From IMG/VR virus record IMGVR_UViG_3300042892_004880, positions 1 through 27,827 of that record: 27,827 nucleotides of DNA; one strand, 5' to 3'. Below, piece after piece: positions 12,979-21,588 of this stretch; positions within the stretch are counted from its first letter, which is position 1; each line of letters opens with the position of its first letter. Origin of the DNA: a virus. Under the pieces are notes generated by a model. The model searched no databases. It had not been told where the DNA came from and saw only the letters and a program-made list of their open reading frames with translations. The translations under genes and the position numbers were made by a program.

Positions 12979-14646
12979 TTAGTTTAATAACTGAGCAGCG
13001 TCAGTAACTGTAATAGTCATGTATTGTTTTTGTGGGTACCAACCAACTTCAGTTACAGCGTATCTTGAACGTAACAACATTCTTGGAGCGAATGTAGCTT
13101 CAGAGATAACTGAGATAGACTGAGCCATTAAATAAGGTACGAAAATGATACCTGGTTGGTCAGGGTTGTTCTTACGACCTAATACGATTCTGTTATCGTT
13201 ATATCTCATATATGGATCTACATAGATAGAGATGTCTCCGATTGAACCTACAGGGTATAATTGACCTTGTCCGTTTAATTTAGATTTAGTCGGGTTAATT
13301 GTGTAACCAGCGATATCTTGAAGTGCTGCAGCTAAACCTCCGTTTGTGATAAGGTATTGAGCAGGACCTACACGACCTTCAGTAGCGATGTAGTTAGAAG
13401 CGTGAGCAATCTTAGTGATTAACTTACGTTGTACAGCGTGAGTAGTCTCACCACCTAATGAACCAGAAGCAGCATAAGCTGTATTTAAGTCGAAGATAGT
13501 TAAACCACCACCAACTGTAGATAAAGGAGCTGTAGTAGCGTTTAATGCACCCATTTCGAAAATCTTAGCAACAATTTGTTTAGAGATTGTTTGAGATAAT
13601 TCGTTAACAAGGATAGACTCCATTTTTTGAACGATATCCATACCTGTATTAGCTTTGATATCTTCAATTTCAGTTCTTCTAAGAGCTGAAGATACTTCAA
13701 TAGTACCAACTGCAACAGTTTTAGAAGAAATTTTTGGTCCGATAACACCAGCATATGATTGATCATCAGCAAGACGACCCATTGGGTATTGACCAGCAGC
13801 TTGACCAGAAGCAGCAGATGTCCAGTTTGCAGAGAAACCTGGGATATGATCTTCTAATGCAGATACTAATGTAATTGTTTTATTAGCATTTGCTGTTGGT
13901 GTAACACCAGCAATTCTTAAAATTAAGCTAGTCATTGCAGTATTTTGGTCAAATGTGTTTAATGTAGCGTCAAAATAAGAAGCGCCATAGTTACCTGTTG
14001 TATTAGCTTGTCTGAAAGCTCTAAACATTGGTAAAGCATCAATACGAGAGAAACCTAAAAACTCAATTATGTCTGTTTTAGTACCAGGCTCAGTTTTAGT
14101 TGCAACAGCTGAAGAAGCTGTAATACCGTAGAACATTCTACCACCTGATAAACCACCTGTAGTTAAAGTGATACTATTTGAAAGTAAAGAAGCTGTGATA
14201 CCAGCTGCAATAGCAGTATTGTTATCAGCACTAAATTTGAAAACTAGTGGTCTTTCGCTTGTTGTTTGATCGATATCATCGTATTGAAAATCAATGTATA
14301 ATAAATCGATTTTTGGACCTGGAGTTGGTTTAACAGCTACTAAATCTAAACCGATTGTTTGAGCTGCGATTTTCATTGCTACAGGAAGTAAGTTTTGACC
14401 TACATCTCCTGAACCTGCTACGTTACTGTTACCAGTTACGTTACCAGCTAATGTACCAACAACTGGATTTAATATTGCACCCATACCGGCTACGTTTGAT
14501 GCGTTTACATACGCATTTTCATTGATTGAGTGGTATTCAGCCATTTCTGACATCCAGTCCAATCTTTCTTCACTTACACCCATGTTCTCTAAAACTGGAG
14601 ACCACTTCTTAAGCGCTTTTGATTTGTCTATTCTAATATGTGACAT
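12979..14646 (-). CDS. Major capsid protein, T4 gp23-like
   Basis: A 555-residue product that would form the hexamers of the phage head. The N-terminus (KALKKWSPVLENMGVSEERLDW) matches the start of gp23-type proteins (LLxKWxPxLE). A propeptide cleavage site is visible at YHSINE-NAYVNAS (after Glu43), of the h-N-E type expected for the gp21-like protease next door. The C-terminal third has the family pattern VGPAQYLITNGGLAAAL, VGSIGDISIYVDPYMRYNDNRIVLGR, IIFVPYLMAQSISV and a final LRSRYAVTEVGWYP. Length is within the gp23 range (T4: 521). Codon use is more G/C-rich than in neighbours, as expected for the most highly expressed gene. It is preceded by a late-type box and followed by a strong terminator. 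Confidence 0.93.
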   Translation of the reverse strand: MSHIRIDKSKALKKWSPVLENMGVSEERLDWMSEMAEYHSINENAYVNASNVAGMGAILNPVVGTLAGNVTGNSNVAGSGDVGQNLLPVAMKIAAQTIGLDLVAVKPTPGPKIDLLYIDFQYDDIDQTTSERPLVFKFSADNNTAIAAGITASLLSNSITLTTGGLSGGRMFYGITASSAVATKTEPGTKTDIIEFLGFSRIDALPMFRAFRQANTTGNYGASYFDATLNTFDQNTAMTSLILRIAGVTPTANANKTITLVSALEDHIPGFSANWTSAASGQAAGQYPMGRLADDQSYAGVIGPKISSKTVAVGTIEVSSALRRTEIEDIKANTGMDIVQKMESILVNELSQTISKQIVAKIFEMGALNATTAPLSTVGGGLTIFDLNTAYAASGSLGGETTHAVQRKLITKIAHASNYIATEGRVGPAQYLITNGGLAAALQDIAGYTINPTKSKLNGQGQLYPVGSIGDISIYVDPYMRYNDNRIVLGRKNNPDQPGIIFVPYLMAQSISVISEATFAPRMLLRSRYAVTEVGWYPQKQYMTITVTDAAQLLN

Positions 14647-14670
14647 ATTTTTTTTTATTTTTTTTTGTTA

Positions 14671-14681
14671 TCTATATATTA
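14671..14681 (-). promoter_or_regulatory. Late-type promoter box for the major capsid gene
   Basis: Minus-strand TAATATATAGA lies 25 bases before the capsid ATG, in an A/T-rich leader with long A runs. Confidence 0.5.
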
Positions 14682-14724
14682 CCCTTCGAAATTTCAATAA
14701 TTTCAAGTGTGGATTTTTTATAGA

Positions 14725-16845
14725 TTAGATGTTTTTGAATCTTTCCATAATTGCAGTAACGTCATTATCAGAAAGTTTATCTTCTTGTATTAAACTTTCA
14801 TGAGCTACTAACTTTTTAGTTACAGATTCATTTGTTTTAAGCTTTCTAGTTAACCAGAAATGCTCAACTTGTGATTCAGTCATTAAAACATCAGCTGGGT
14901 AAAGTCTAGCTTGTGATAAGATAGATTTTTTAGCAGATTCGTTCATTTGACTCCAGATAGCCTTAGTGTTTTCAGGCATTAATCTGATTACTCTTTCTTC
15001 AAGAGATTCATTCTTTGTTGATAGTGCTTCAGAGATTAGACCCAACACATCTTTAGATGTGAAGTAACTTCTTTCGTTTATGTGAAGTTTTACATTGTCT
15101 TGTTCTTCGTTTGTTAAAGCATAATAACTATCTACTTGAGACTTGTTTAAGAATTTTAAGAAATTCAAGTCTGATGTTTCAGAAACTTTACGTTTTTTAG
15201 CTTCTTCTATTAATTTGTCGATTGACTCAGATAATTCAGAATCACTGTTACCAGTTACTTTATAATCATGAGCTTCTTCTTCATTTTCATTTTCTTCTTC
15301 AGTTGAATTAGGACCACAGTCTTCATCTTCTTCTTTATTATAATTTTCTTCTTCGTAAGATGAAGGAACACCATTGTATTCTTCTTCATTTTCTTCTTCA
15401 TTTTCATTTTCATTTTCTTCCATGTTTTCAAAACCAGCAGCTTGTAATGAAGGGAAAGCTTCTTCTTCACCAAATGCCTCATTTAATTTACCAGAATTTA
15501 ATTTTTCAACTATTAATCCTTGGTAGTTAATTGATTTGTCTAGGTTCTCAGCGATATACTCAGAATAAGCAATATTGTCATCTAAATGTTCAGCAATGTA
15601 TTCAGAGTAAGCGATGTTACCTTCAACATGTTCAGCTAAATATTCAGAATAAGCGATTGAATTATCAACGTGTTCAGCGATATACTCACCGTAAGCAATA
15701 CTTTTGTCTAAGTTTTCAGCGATGTACTCAGAGTAAGCGATGTTTTTATCAAGATTTTCAGCTAAATATTCTGAATACTCAATGTTTTTATCTAAATTCT
15801 CAGCTAAATACTCAGAATAAGAAATGTTTTTATCTAAATTCTCAGCGATATACTCAGAATAAGAAATGTTTTTATCAAGATTTTCAGCTAAGTACTCAGC
15901 GTACTCAATGTTCTTGTCTAAATTTTCAGCTAAATACTCAGAGTAGTTAACAGCTTTTTCAAGACTTTCAGCTAAATAGTCATTGTGTTTGATAAGTTTA
16001 TTAGTTGTTTCTTTTAAAGATTTGTTTTCATTAACCATAATTGAGAATTTCTCAGCTAAGTAATCTAAATATTTAACAACTTGAGAGTTTGTAGTATTTA
16101 ACTCTTCATAGTATTCTAATAATTGCTCTAATTTCTTAGGACTCATATTGCCTTTAGAAATTGCGCCTTTAACTTCTTTTTGTGTAGAAGCTAGTTCCTT
16201 AACTAAATACTGAGAGTATTCAGTTAATTGTTCTTTAGTAACAAATTCATTTTTATTCATATTAAATAATTCATTTATTTTTGACTCATCGGACATTTCG
16301 TATATCCTAAAGTTGGAGTTTTCATTATAACCTAATGACTCATTAAGAGATTTGATACTCATTTTAGCTGAAGCAAAACCTGGGTCAGCAACGATATCAT
16401 ATGTAAATAATTTCTTTAATGAAACAGTACCATCTGATTCAGTGATACCTGCAGCTCTTGAAGAAACGAATACTGGACATCCATCATCAACTAATGATTT
16501 AGCCTCTTTTCCCCAATAAGTATTTAATAATTTAATCTCACCACTAACAAGATTTGATTCTTTTACATAAGTAGCTTTTGTGATTATGTGTGATGCTCTT
16601 GAAAGAGATGTATCAAATACATCCGGGTGATCGAATTCACCATAAACAGCACCAAGACTGCTCATTCTCTCATTAAGTTCTTGAAGAGCTGGAAGAAATT
16701 TATCAGCTGTGTAAACTCTTTCGTTACGGTTTTTAACACCAAACTCAGTGAATGTACCATTCATGATATAATCTTTCTTACCTGAACCATTATTCTCTCT
16801 GATAAGAGAGTTTGTCGAATTTTCTACAATTAAAACTGGTTTCAT
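14725..16845 (-). CDS. Prohead protease fused to a repetitive scaffold region (gp21/gp22-like)
   Basis: A 706-residue product. Residues 25-170 are the serine prohead protease: NGTFTEFGVKNRNERVYT, catalytic His73 in GEFDHPD, catalytic Ser128 or Ser129 in PVFVSSRAAG, and DIVADPGF. The His-to-Ser spacing of 55 matches what I recall for T4 gp21. Residues 287-440 are eleven 14-residue repeats of the type (Y)SEYLAENLDKNI(A/S/E), a coiled-coil scaffold-like rod. Residues 474-525 are very acidic (Glu/Asn runs), followed by a helical C-terminus. In T4 the protease (212 aa) and scaffold gp22 are separate. Possible self-cleavage sites of h-N-E type occur at SLNE (169), VNE (273), KLNE (456) and HINE. 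It lies directly upstream of the capsid gene, behind its own late box. Antisense frames over the repeat are shadows. Confidence 0.9.
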   Translation of the reverse strand: MKPVLIVENSTNSLIRENNGSGKKDYIMNGTFTEFGVKNRNERVYTADKFLPALQELNERMSSLGAVYGEFDHPDVFDTSLSRASHIITKATYVKESNLVSGEIKLLNTYWGKEAKSLVDDGCPVFVSSRAAGITESDGTVSLKKLFTYDIVADPGFASAKMSIKSLNESLGYNENSNFRIYEMSDESKINELFNMNKNEFVTKEQLTEYSQYLVKELASTQKEVKGAISKGNMSPKKLEQLLEYYEELNTTNSQVVKYLDYLAEKFSIMVNENKSLKETTNKLIKHNDYLAESLEKAVNYSEYLAENLDKNIEYAEYLAENLDKNISYSEYIAENLDKNISYSEYLAENLDKNIEYSEYLAENLDKNIAYSEYIAENLDKSIAYGEYIAEHVDNSIAYSEYLAEHVEGNIAYSEYIAEHLDDNIAYSEYIAENLDKSINYQGLIVEKLNSGKLNEAFGEEEAFPSLQAAGFENMEENENENEEENEEEYNGVPSSYEEENYNKEEDEDCGPNSTEEENENEEEAHDYKVTGNSDSELSESIDKLIEEAKKRKVSETSDLNFLKFLNKSQVDSYYALTNEEQDNVKLHINERSYFTSKDVLGLISEALSTKNESLEERVIRLMPENTKAIWSQMNESAKKSILSQARLYPADVLMTESQVEHFWLTRKLKTNESVTKKLVAHESLIQEDKLSDNDVTAIMERFKNI
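15526..15987 (-). repeat. Eleven tandem 42-bp repeats within the protease-scaffold gene
   Basis: In-frame repeats coding a 14-residue unit with consensus YSEYLAENLDKNIx (residues 287-440). Units vary at synonymous positions and at L/I and N/H, so they are old duplications kept by selection. Hydrophobic residues at Y1, Y4, L5, L9 and I13 give a heptad-like spacing. Confidence 0.9.
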
Positions 16846-16875
16846 TTAAATAAGGTTTATTTTTTAAAATATAGA

Positions 16876-16886
16876 GTATATATAAT
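16876..16886 (-). promoter_or_regulatory. Late-type promoter box for the protease-scaffold gene
   Basis: Minus-strand ATTATATATAC (16876-16886), about 30 bases before the ATG at 16845. Confidence 0.45.
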
Positions 16887-17018
16887 CAATATAAAACCAC
16901 CTTTTTTTCAACGTGGATTTTTTATAGTCAAGAGAAGATTCAGGCCGGCTTTAACATGTGTAAAACCATGGAGGAGAAAGACAAAAATTAATAAATAAAG
17001 GAAATTAAGTGGTTTTTT

Positions 17019-17414
17019 ATGATCCTAACTAGAGATATAGATATTAAAATAAGTGAATCAAATTATCAGTACTATGATGATTTAGGTTATGATGTTGCAA
17101 TAGGAGAAAATATAAAGATACCAGTTGAATTAATGTCTAAAGGATCTCATTATAAAATAGTTTGTAAGTGTGATGGATGTGGAATTGAAAAAGAAGTAAT
17201 ATTTAAGAACTATATTAAATATGATAATAACTGGGGAGAATACTTCTGTAGAAAGTGTTCAGAAAGAAAAAGAAAAGAAACTTTAAGAAAAAACTTTGGA
17301 GTTGATTACCCAATACAGAATAAAAAAGTTCTTAGTAAGATGAAAAATACTCTTATTGAGAAGTACGGTGTAGATAATATATCAAAAAGAGATAAACAAA
17401 ATGATATTTCTTAA
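17019..17414 (+). CDS. Zinc-ribbon protein resembling the N-terminus of phage homing endonucleases, probably truncated
   Basis: A 131-residue product. Residues 51-80 form a zinc ribbon (CKCDGCGIEK, then YFCRKCSERKRK). Residues 90-125 have two copies of the (F/Y)-G-V-D-(Y/N) unit, in LRKNFGVDYPIQNKKVLSKMKNT and LIEKYGVDNISK. Such units separate the zinc ribbon from a nuclease domain in free-standing phage homing endonucleases. Here the frame stops right after the second unit, with no nuclease domain, so it looks like a degraded homing gene or a short DNA-binding derivative. It sits between the protease and RNase R genes, at the edge of the plus-strand block that interrupts the minus-strand head genes. 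A short frame at 16956 with a GGAGGAG stretch just precedes it and is probably not a gene. Confidence 0.6.
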   Translation: MILTRDIDIKISESNYQYYDDLGYDVAIGENIKIPVELMSKGSHYKIVCKCDGCGIEKEVIFKNYIKYDNNWGEYFCRKCSERKRKETLRKNFGVDYPIQNKKVLSKMKNTLIEKYGVDNISKRDKQNDIS

Positions 17415-17426
17415 ATAGAATATCAT

Positions 17427-19307
17427 ATGATAGAATTAAAAGAAGGTGATGTTTACGAAGGACAAATTGAGTTCTCAACAAGCGGTAACGCATCACTAGT
17501 AATAAACGAGAAAGAGATTTTCGTTTACAAGAAAAACACGACTAACTCACTACACTTAGATAAAGTAAAAGTTCAGATATTCAAAGCTGAAAAGAAGTTA
17601 GAAGGAAAAGTTATTGAAGTTATTTCAAGATTTAAAACAGAGTTTGTTGGAAAAGTACAAATTGGGAAAAAAACTATATTCGTAGTTCCTGATAGTAATA
17701 AAATACCAGTTGATTTTTATATCAAAGGTGGATTAAAAGCAGAACACGACCAAAAAGTTGTAGTCGAGTTAATAAAGTGGGAAGATACAAAATCACCACA
17801 AGGAAAAATAATTAAAGTTTTAGGAGATTCTGGCGATAACAACGCTGAGATGAATTCAATTATGTTCGAATATGGACTACCTGTTGAATTTCCTCAAGAA
17901 GTTATTAACGAATCAATGTTAGTAGCAGAAGTTATTACCGAAAAGGAAATTTCTTCTCGTAAAGATATGAGAAGAGTTACTACTTTAACAATCGACCCTG
18001 TTGATGCTAAAGATTTTGACGATGCCCTTTCAGTTAATATAATAAGTGATAATAAAATTGAAGTAGGTGTTCACATTGCTGACGTAGGTCACTATGTTAA
18101 ACCAGGAACTAAGTTAGATGATGAAGCTTTCAAAAGAGCTACATCAGTATATTTAGTTGATAGGTGTGTACCAATGTTACCTGAAAGATTAAGTAATGGT
18201 ATTTGCTCATTAAAACCTCACGAAGATAGATTAGCTTTTTCTGTTATCTTTACTTTAGATGGAGATGGTAACATATTAAATACTTGGCAAGGTAAAACCG
18301 TTATTCACTCTGATAGAAGATTTGCTTATGAAGATGCACAAGAAATTATTGAAGGTACAGATGGTGATTATTCAACTGAAATTAGATTACTTGATACTTT
18401 AGCTAGAAAGATTAGAAAGAAAAGAATCAAAGAAGGTTCTATTGAAATGGGTGGTATTGAAGTCAAATTCAAACTAGCCGAAGATAATAAGAAACCAATT
18501 GGTGTTTATTTCAAAGAACAAAAAGAATCTAACAAGTTAATTGAAGAATTTATGTTATTGGCTAACAAGTCAGTTGCTAAAACTTTATCAGAAGCTAGTT
18601 GGGTAAATGTTTATAGAGTTCACGATACTCCAAATATGGAGAAGTTAAATGCTTTAGTTGGTGTTTGTAAAACTTTTGGATATGATATAGAGATATATGA
18701 TGATTCAACTGAGATTAAAAAATCACTTAATTCTTTATTAAAAGAAATTAAAGATACTCCTGAGGAAAATATGATTGAGACTTTAGTTACTAGATGTATG
18801 TCTAAGGCAACTTACACAATTAAGAACATTGGTCACTATGGTTTAGGATTTACTCACTATTCTCACTTTACTTCACCAATTAGAAGATATCCTGATTTAA
18901 TTACACATAGAATACTACTTGATTTCTTAGATAAGAAAACTCAAGGTAATCCTGGTAAGATTGAAGAACAAGCTAAATGGTGTTCTGCTAGAGAATTGGT
19001 AGCTGCTAAAGCCCAAAGAGATTCAATTAAATACAAACAAGCTGAATATCTTTTAGATAAGATTGGAAAAGTATTTGATGGTATCGTTTCAGGAGTAACT
19101 GATTGGGGTATGTATGTTGAATTGATTGAAAGTAAATGTGAAGGAATGGTTAGATACCAATCACTTGAAGGAAAATGGTCAGCTGATACAGCTAACTATA
19201 CAATAACAAGTGAAAATGGTGAGAAAATCAGATTAGGAGATCCTCTTAAAGTTGTAGTTAAGTCAGTAGACTTAGAAAGAAAACAAATAGATTTTACTTT
19301 ATTGTAA
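17427..19307 (+). CDS. rnr: Ribonuclease R (RNB-family 3'-5' exoribonuclease)
   Basis: A 626-residue enzyme that degrades RNA processively from the 3' end, including structured RNA. Residues 1-130 are OB/cold-shock-like. The RNB domain starts with LTIDPVDAKDFDDALS (catalytic-site Asp190, Asp196, Asp198, Asp199), followed by GVHIADVGHYV, SVYLVDRCVPMLPERLSNGICSL and, further on, HYGLGFTHYSHFTSPIRRYPDLITHR. The last 65 residues are an S1 domain (GKVFDGIVSGVTDWGMYVEL). It is shorter than E. coli RNase R (813) because the N-terminal HTH and the C-terminal basic tail are absent. In bacteria RNase R acts with tmRNA-SmpB to remove nonstop mRNA. The next gene starts on the base after its stop codon. 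It lies between the protease and portal genes on the opposite strand. Confidence 0.95.
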   Translation: MIELKEGDVYEGQIEFSTSGNASLVINEKEIFVYKKNTTNSLHLDKVKVQIFKAEKKLEGKVIEVISRFKTEFVGKVQIGKKTIFVVPDSNKIPVDFYIKGGLKAEHDQKVVVELIKWEDTKSPQGKIIKVLGDSGDNNAEMNSIMFEYGLPVEFPQEVINESMLVAEVITEKEISSRKDMRRVTTLTIDPVDAKDFDDALSVNIISDNKIEVGVHIADVGHYVKPGTKLDDEAFKRATSVYLVDRCVPMLPERLSNGICSLKPHEDRLAFSVIFTLDGDGNILNTWQGKTVIHSDRRFAYEDAQEIIEGTDGDYSTEIRLLDTLARKIRKKRIKEGSIEMGGIEVKFKLAEDNKKPIGVYFKEQKESNKLIEEFMLLANKSVAKTLSEASWVNVYRVHDTPNMEKLNALVGVCKTFGYDIEIYDDSTEIKKSLNSLLKEIKDTPEENMIETLVTRCMSKATYTIKNIGHYGLGFTHYSHFTSPIRRYPDLITHRILLDFLDKKTQGNPGKIEEQAKWCSARELVAAKAQRDSIKYKQAEYLLDKIGKVFDGIVSGVTDWGMYVELIESKCEGMVRYQSLEGKWSADTANYTITSENGEKIRLGDPLKVVVKSVDLERKQIDFTLL

Positions 19308-19757
19308 ATGGAAGGATGGAGTGTAACAAAATCTTTTAATATTGAATTAGATAATAATACTTTAGAGCAATACGAGAAGTTATTATCTAATTTCAGTAAT
19401 TGGAAAGAATATAAAAGAGAAATTAAATTAAATTCGATTTTAGAAGATAAAAAGATTGAATTTACTTTAGATATATCTGGTCACGCTCACGGTGTTATGT
19501 ATGTGAATGTTGTAGTTGATGATGAAGACGACTTTGATGTACTTAAAAAAGCATCATCATCTATAAAACATATGAAGTTTATACTAAAAGGTAACAATGT
19601 TTTAGAGTTAGAAATAACAATCAAAACAATGACCACTGAATGGGGTAAGATTATTGGAGACCTAATTGAATCCGGAGTTGAACTAGAACTAAAACAAAAC
19701 ATAGTAGATAACAAAGTCAAATCCTTCTACTTCACACACCCAAAAATGGCAGCATAA
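19308..19757 (+). CDS. Uncharacterised phage protein coupled to RNase R (149 aa)
   Basis: The ATG follows the RNase R stop codon with no gap, so the two are translated together. The product is a soluble alpha/beta protein: WSVTKSFNIELDNNTLEQYEKLL, KKIEFTLDISGHAHGVMYVNVVVDD, a helix VLKKASSSIKHMKFIL, then ELEITIKTMTTEWGKIIGDLIESGVELEL. The pattern of paired sheets with a G-H-A-H-G-V-M-Y turn is distinctive, but I do not recognise the family. It is not SmpB, because the SmpB start and its K-x-R-rich tail are missing. The coupling suggests a partner or regulator of the nuclease. It ends at the bidirectional terminator at 19761. Confidence 0.7.
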   Translation: MEGWSVTKSFNIELDNNTLEQYEKLLSNFSNWKEYKREIKLNSILEDKKIEFTLDISGHAHGVMYVNVVVDDEDDFDVLKKASSSIKHMKFILKGNNVLELEITIKTMTTEWGKIIGDLIESGVELELKQNIVDNKVKSFYFTHPKMAA

Positions 19758-19760
19758 AAA

Positions 19761-19782
19761 AACCTCTCAAATTTGAGAGGTT
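19761..19782. terminator. Bidirectional hairpin terminator
   Basis: A perfect inverted repeat with arms AACCTCTCAAA / TTTGAGAGGTT, A-run before and T-rich after. It separates the RNase R unit (+) from the portal gene (-). Nearly the same hairpin occurs at 25224 and 5181. Confidence 0.87.
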
Positions 19783-19801
19783 TTCTTTTTTATAGTATAT
19801 T

Positions 19802-21520
19802 TTAGAATTCAAATTCTCCTCCACCACCTTCAGCACCACCTTCAGCAGGAGGAGTTTCAGGAGCGGCTTGTGCTTCTGGAGCTGCATCACCACCCTCAGC
19901 TGGTACATCACCACCCTCAGCTGGTACATCACCACCCTCAGCAGGAGCAGCACCTTCAGCTCCAGGAGCGGCACCAGCGGCAGCGGCTACACTAGCAGCA
20001 TCTTTAGCCCAGTATTTTTGATTCTCAGCTTTTTCTTCTGGAGTTAACTTAAATACGTTATCAATTAAATACTCAATATGGAAGTAAGGTTTCTCACCAT
20101 TCATAACACCAACTAATGTACCGAATATCTCAGCTTTCTTAGCCAAGTTATTTAATTTCTTCCACTCTTCAAATACCTGATTAGAGTTAAAAGAAATATC
20201 AATTTGATTCATTACAATCTCATCTTCTTTTAACTCAGGAAATTCAATTAACATTTGTAATTTCAAAGGCTTAACAATAAGTTCTTTGAAGTTAGCTCTT
20301 AATCTATTAATAAAGTTATAGAATTTAATCTCATCTCTCGTCATATCTGCCGAGTCGTTAATTAAGTTACCACCACCATTTTCTTTATCAAAACGTTGGA
20401 AAGGAATCTTAGAAGCTCTTTTCAAAGCGTTGTAGAACCAAGTCAACATATCTGATTCATTTAAGTTGTGTCCTTCAGGTGAAACTAATTCCATAGCTGG
20501 TGTACCAGCGTCTCCTTCAGGAAACCAAATTTGTTTGTTATAAGGTAAATGTTTAGCACCATTAATAGATAATGTACCCAATGAATCATCCCATTCAACT
20601 TCTTCTGAATAATCATTAATCAATTGACCAATTTGTTCTTCAGCTCTTTGTCTTGATAAGCCTTTAATAGGAATAGTAAACTTTTGATAAACTGTAGCAT
20701 TAATAATGTTAAACATTACTCTTGTTTGTTCAAGAATCTTTAATTGGTTATAAGGTTTAATTAAACCCTCAACATATGATGTTTCCGAATAATCATTCTG
20801 AGATGAATACGAGATGTAAACTATCTGAGAATCTAAGAAGATTCTTCTTAGTTGAGGATCTTCTGGAAACTGAATCCATAAGTGACCAATAGTTGGTTCA
20901 TATGCTGGAACAATTGTTTCAGGTCTTAATCTATTAAAACCAATAATATTCTTTTTCTTATCATCATAAATAATTTCTAATGCTAAATAACCATCAATAA
21001 GGAAATCTTTCATCATATTCCAAGCTGTGATACTATCTGAAAATCCAAACTTATTATAAATTTTTTCAAAATATTCTTGATACTTATCTTTAACTTCTTG
21101 TGAGTAATCATTACTTAATGGTTTAGGGGAACAGAAGTCTCTCTCATCGTTATAAACGATACTCTCATCAGCTAATGAACTAACGAAGTCTCTAATCTCA
21201 TCTTTAATAGAATACTCTCTTAGGATTCTTCTTTTGTCTCCATAAGCCTTATCTAAATAAGGTATAGACTTTCTATTCAAAACAGATGCTACAGCTCTTT
21301 GTGAAAAGAAATCGTACATTGAGTTACCTCTAGCAGCGTATGGATCTTCATTGATACCGATACCAACTTGGTTTCTAACAATCATATCATCATAGTTCAT
21401 TCCGTATGATGATAATCCTCTTAAAATTCTATTAAAAAGTCCTTTGTTTTCGACAGCACTGTTCGTGTAAGCGAAGTTGGTATTGTTACTACCTTGATTA
21501 AATTGGTTATAAGAAGCCAT
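19802..21520 (-). CDS. Portal protein, T4 gp20-like
   Basis: A 572-residue product that would form the dodecameric DNA gate at one head vertex. Support comes from the N-terminal region ending in the helix SQRAVASVLNRKSIPYLDKAYG, the central NIIGFNRLRPETIVPAYEP, the region AWNMMKDFLIDGYLALEII, and the long-helix region SDMLTWFYNALKRASKIPFQRFDKENGG with NLINDSADMTRDEIKFYNFINRLR. This is the 'R-x-x-x-IP..RFD..G' plus 'RDE..F..FI..LR' pattern of gp20-type portals. The last 75 residues are low-complexity Ala/Gly/Pro/Glu with GGDVPAE repeats, which I do not expect in T4 gp20. It is preceded by a late-type box and closed by the terminator at 19761. Confidence 0.9.
   Translation of the reverse strand: MASYNQFNQGSNNTNFAYTNSAVENKGLFNRILRGLSSYGMNYDDMIVRNQVGIGINEDPYAARGNSMYDFFSQRAVASVLNRKSIPYLDKAYGDKRRILREYSIKDEIRDFVSSLADESIVYNDERDFCSPKPLSNDYSQEVKDKYQEYFEKIYNKFGFSDSITAWNMMKDFLIDGYLALEIIYDDKKKNIIGFNRLRPETIVPAYEPTIGHLWIQFPEDPQLRRIFLDSQIVYISYSSQNDYSETSYVEGLIKPYNQLKILEQTRVMFNIINATVYQKFTIPIKGLSRQRAEEQIGQLINDYSEEVEWDDSLGTLSINGAKHLPYNKQIWFPEGDAGTPAMELVSPEGHNLNESDMLTWFYNALKRASKIPFQRFDKENGGGNLINDSADMTRDEIKFYNFINRLRANFKELIVKPLKLQMLIEFPELKEDEIVMNQIDISFNSNQVFEEWKKLNNLAKKAEIFGTLVGVMNGEKPYFHIEYLIDNVFKLTPEEKAENQKYWAKDAASVAAAAGAAPGAEGAAPAEGGDVPAEGGDVPAEGGDAAPEAQAAPETPPAEGGAEGGGGEFEF
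19886..19942 (-). repeat. 21-bp tandem repeats in the portal C-terminal tail
   Basis: About 2.7 copies of a 21-bp unit coding GGDVPAE within a longer Ala/Pro/Gly/Glu-rich tail. The near-identical DNA indicates recent duplication or slippage. Confidence 0.8.
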
Positions 21521-21541
21521 CTATTTTAAAATAAGTATTTG

Positions 21542-21554
21542 TTTATATATTAAA
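21542..21554 (-). promoter_or_regulatory. Late-type promoter box for the portal gene
   Basis: Minus-strand TTTAATATATAAA, about 21 bases before the ATG at 21520. Confidence 0.45.
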
Positions 21555-21588
21555 ATTACAATCTTCCTCCAGAGGTTTATTAAAAACG

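Noticed and set aside
15531-15950. Plus-strand open frame rich in Gln, Asn and Cys
   Set aside because: It is the antisense of the 42-bp repeats in the protease-scaffold gene; the repetition, not coding, keeps it open.
16956-16991. Eleven-codon frame with GGAGGAG just before the gene at 17019
   Set aside because: Too short, with no coding signal. The GGAGGAG lies inside the frame and too far from the next start to be its ribosome site.
5203-17024. Similar 16-17 base strings (TTTTTT-ATGATCCTAA) at 5203 and 17010
   Set aside because: In DNA this A/T-rich, pairs of matches of this length are expected by chance, and one copy is part of a terminator T tract.
19308-19757. SmpB candidate next to RNase R
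   Set aside because: The SmpB core (N-x-K-A-x-H-x-Y, G-x-E-x-K-S-x-R) and basic tail are absent.
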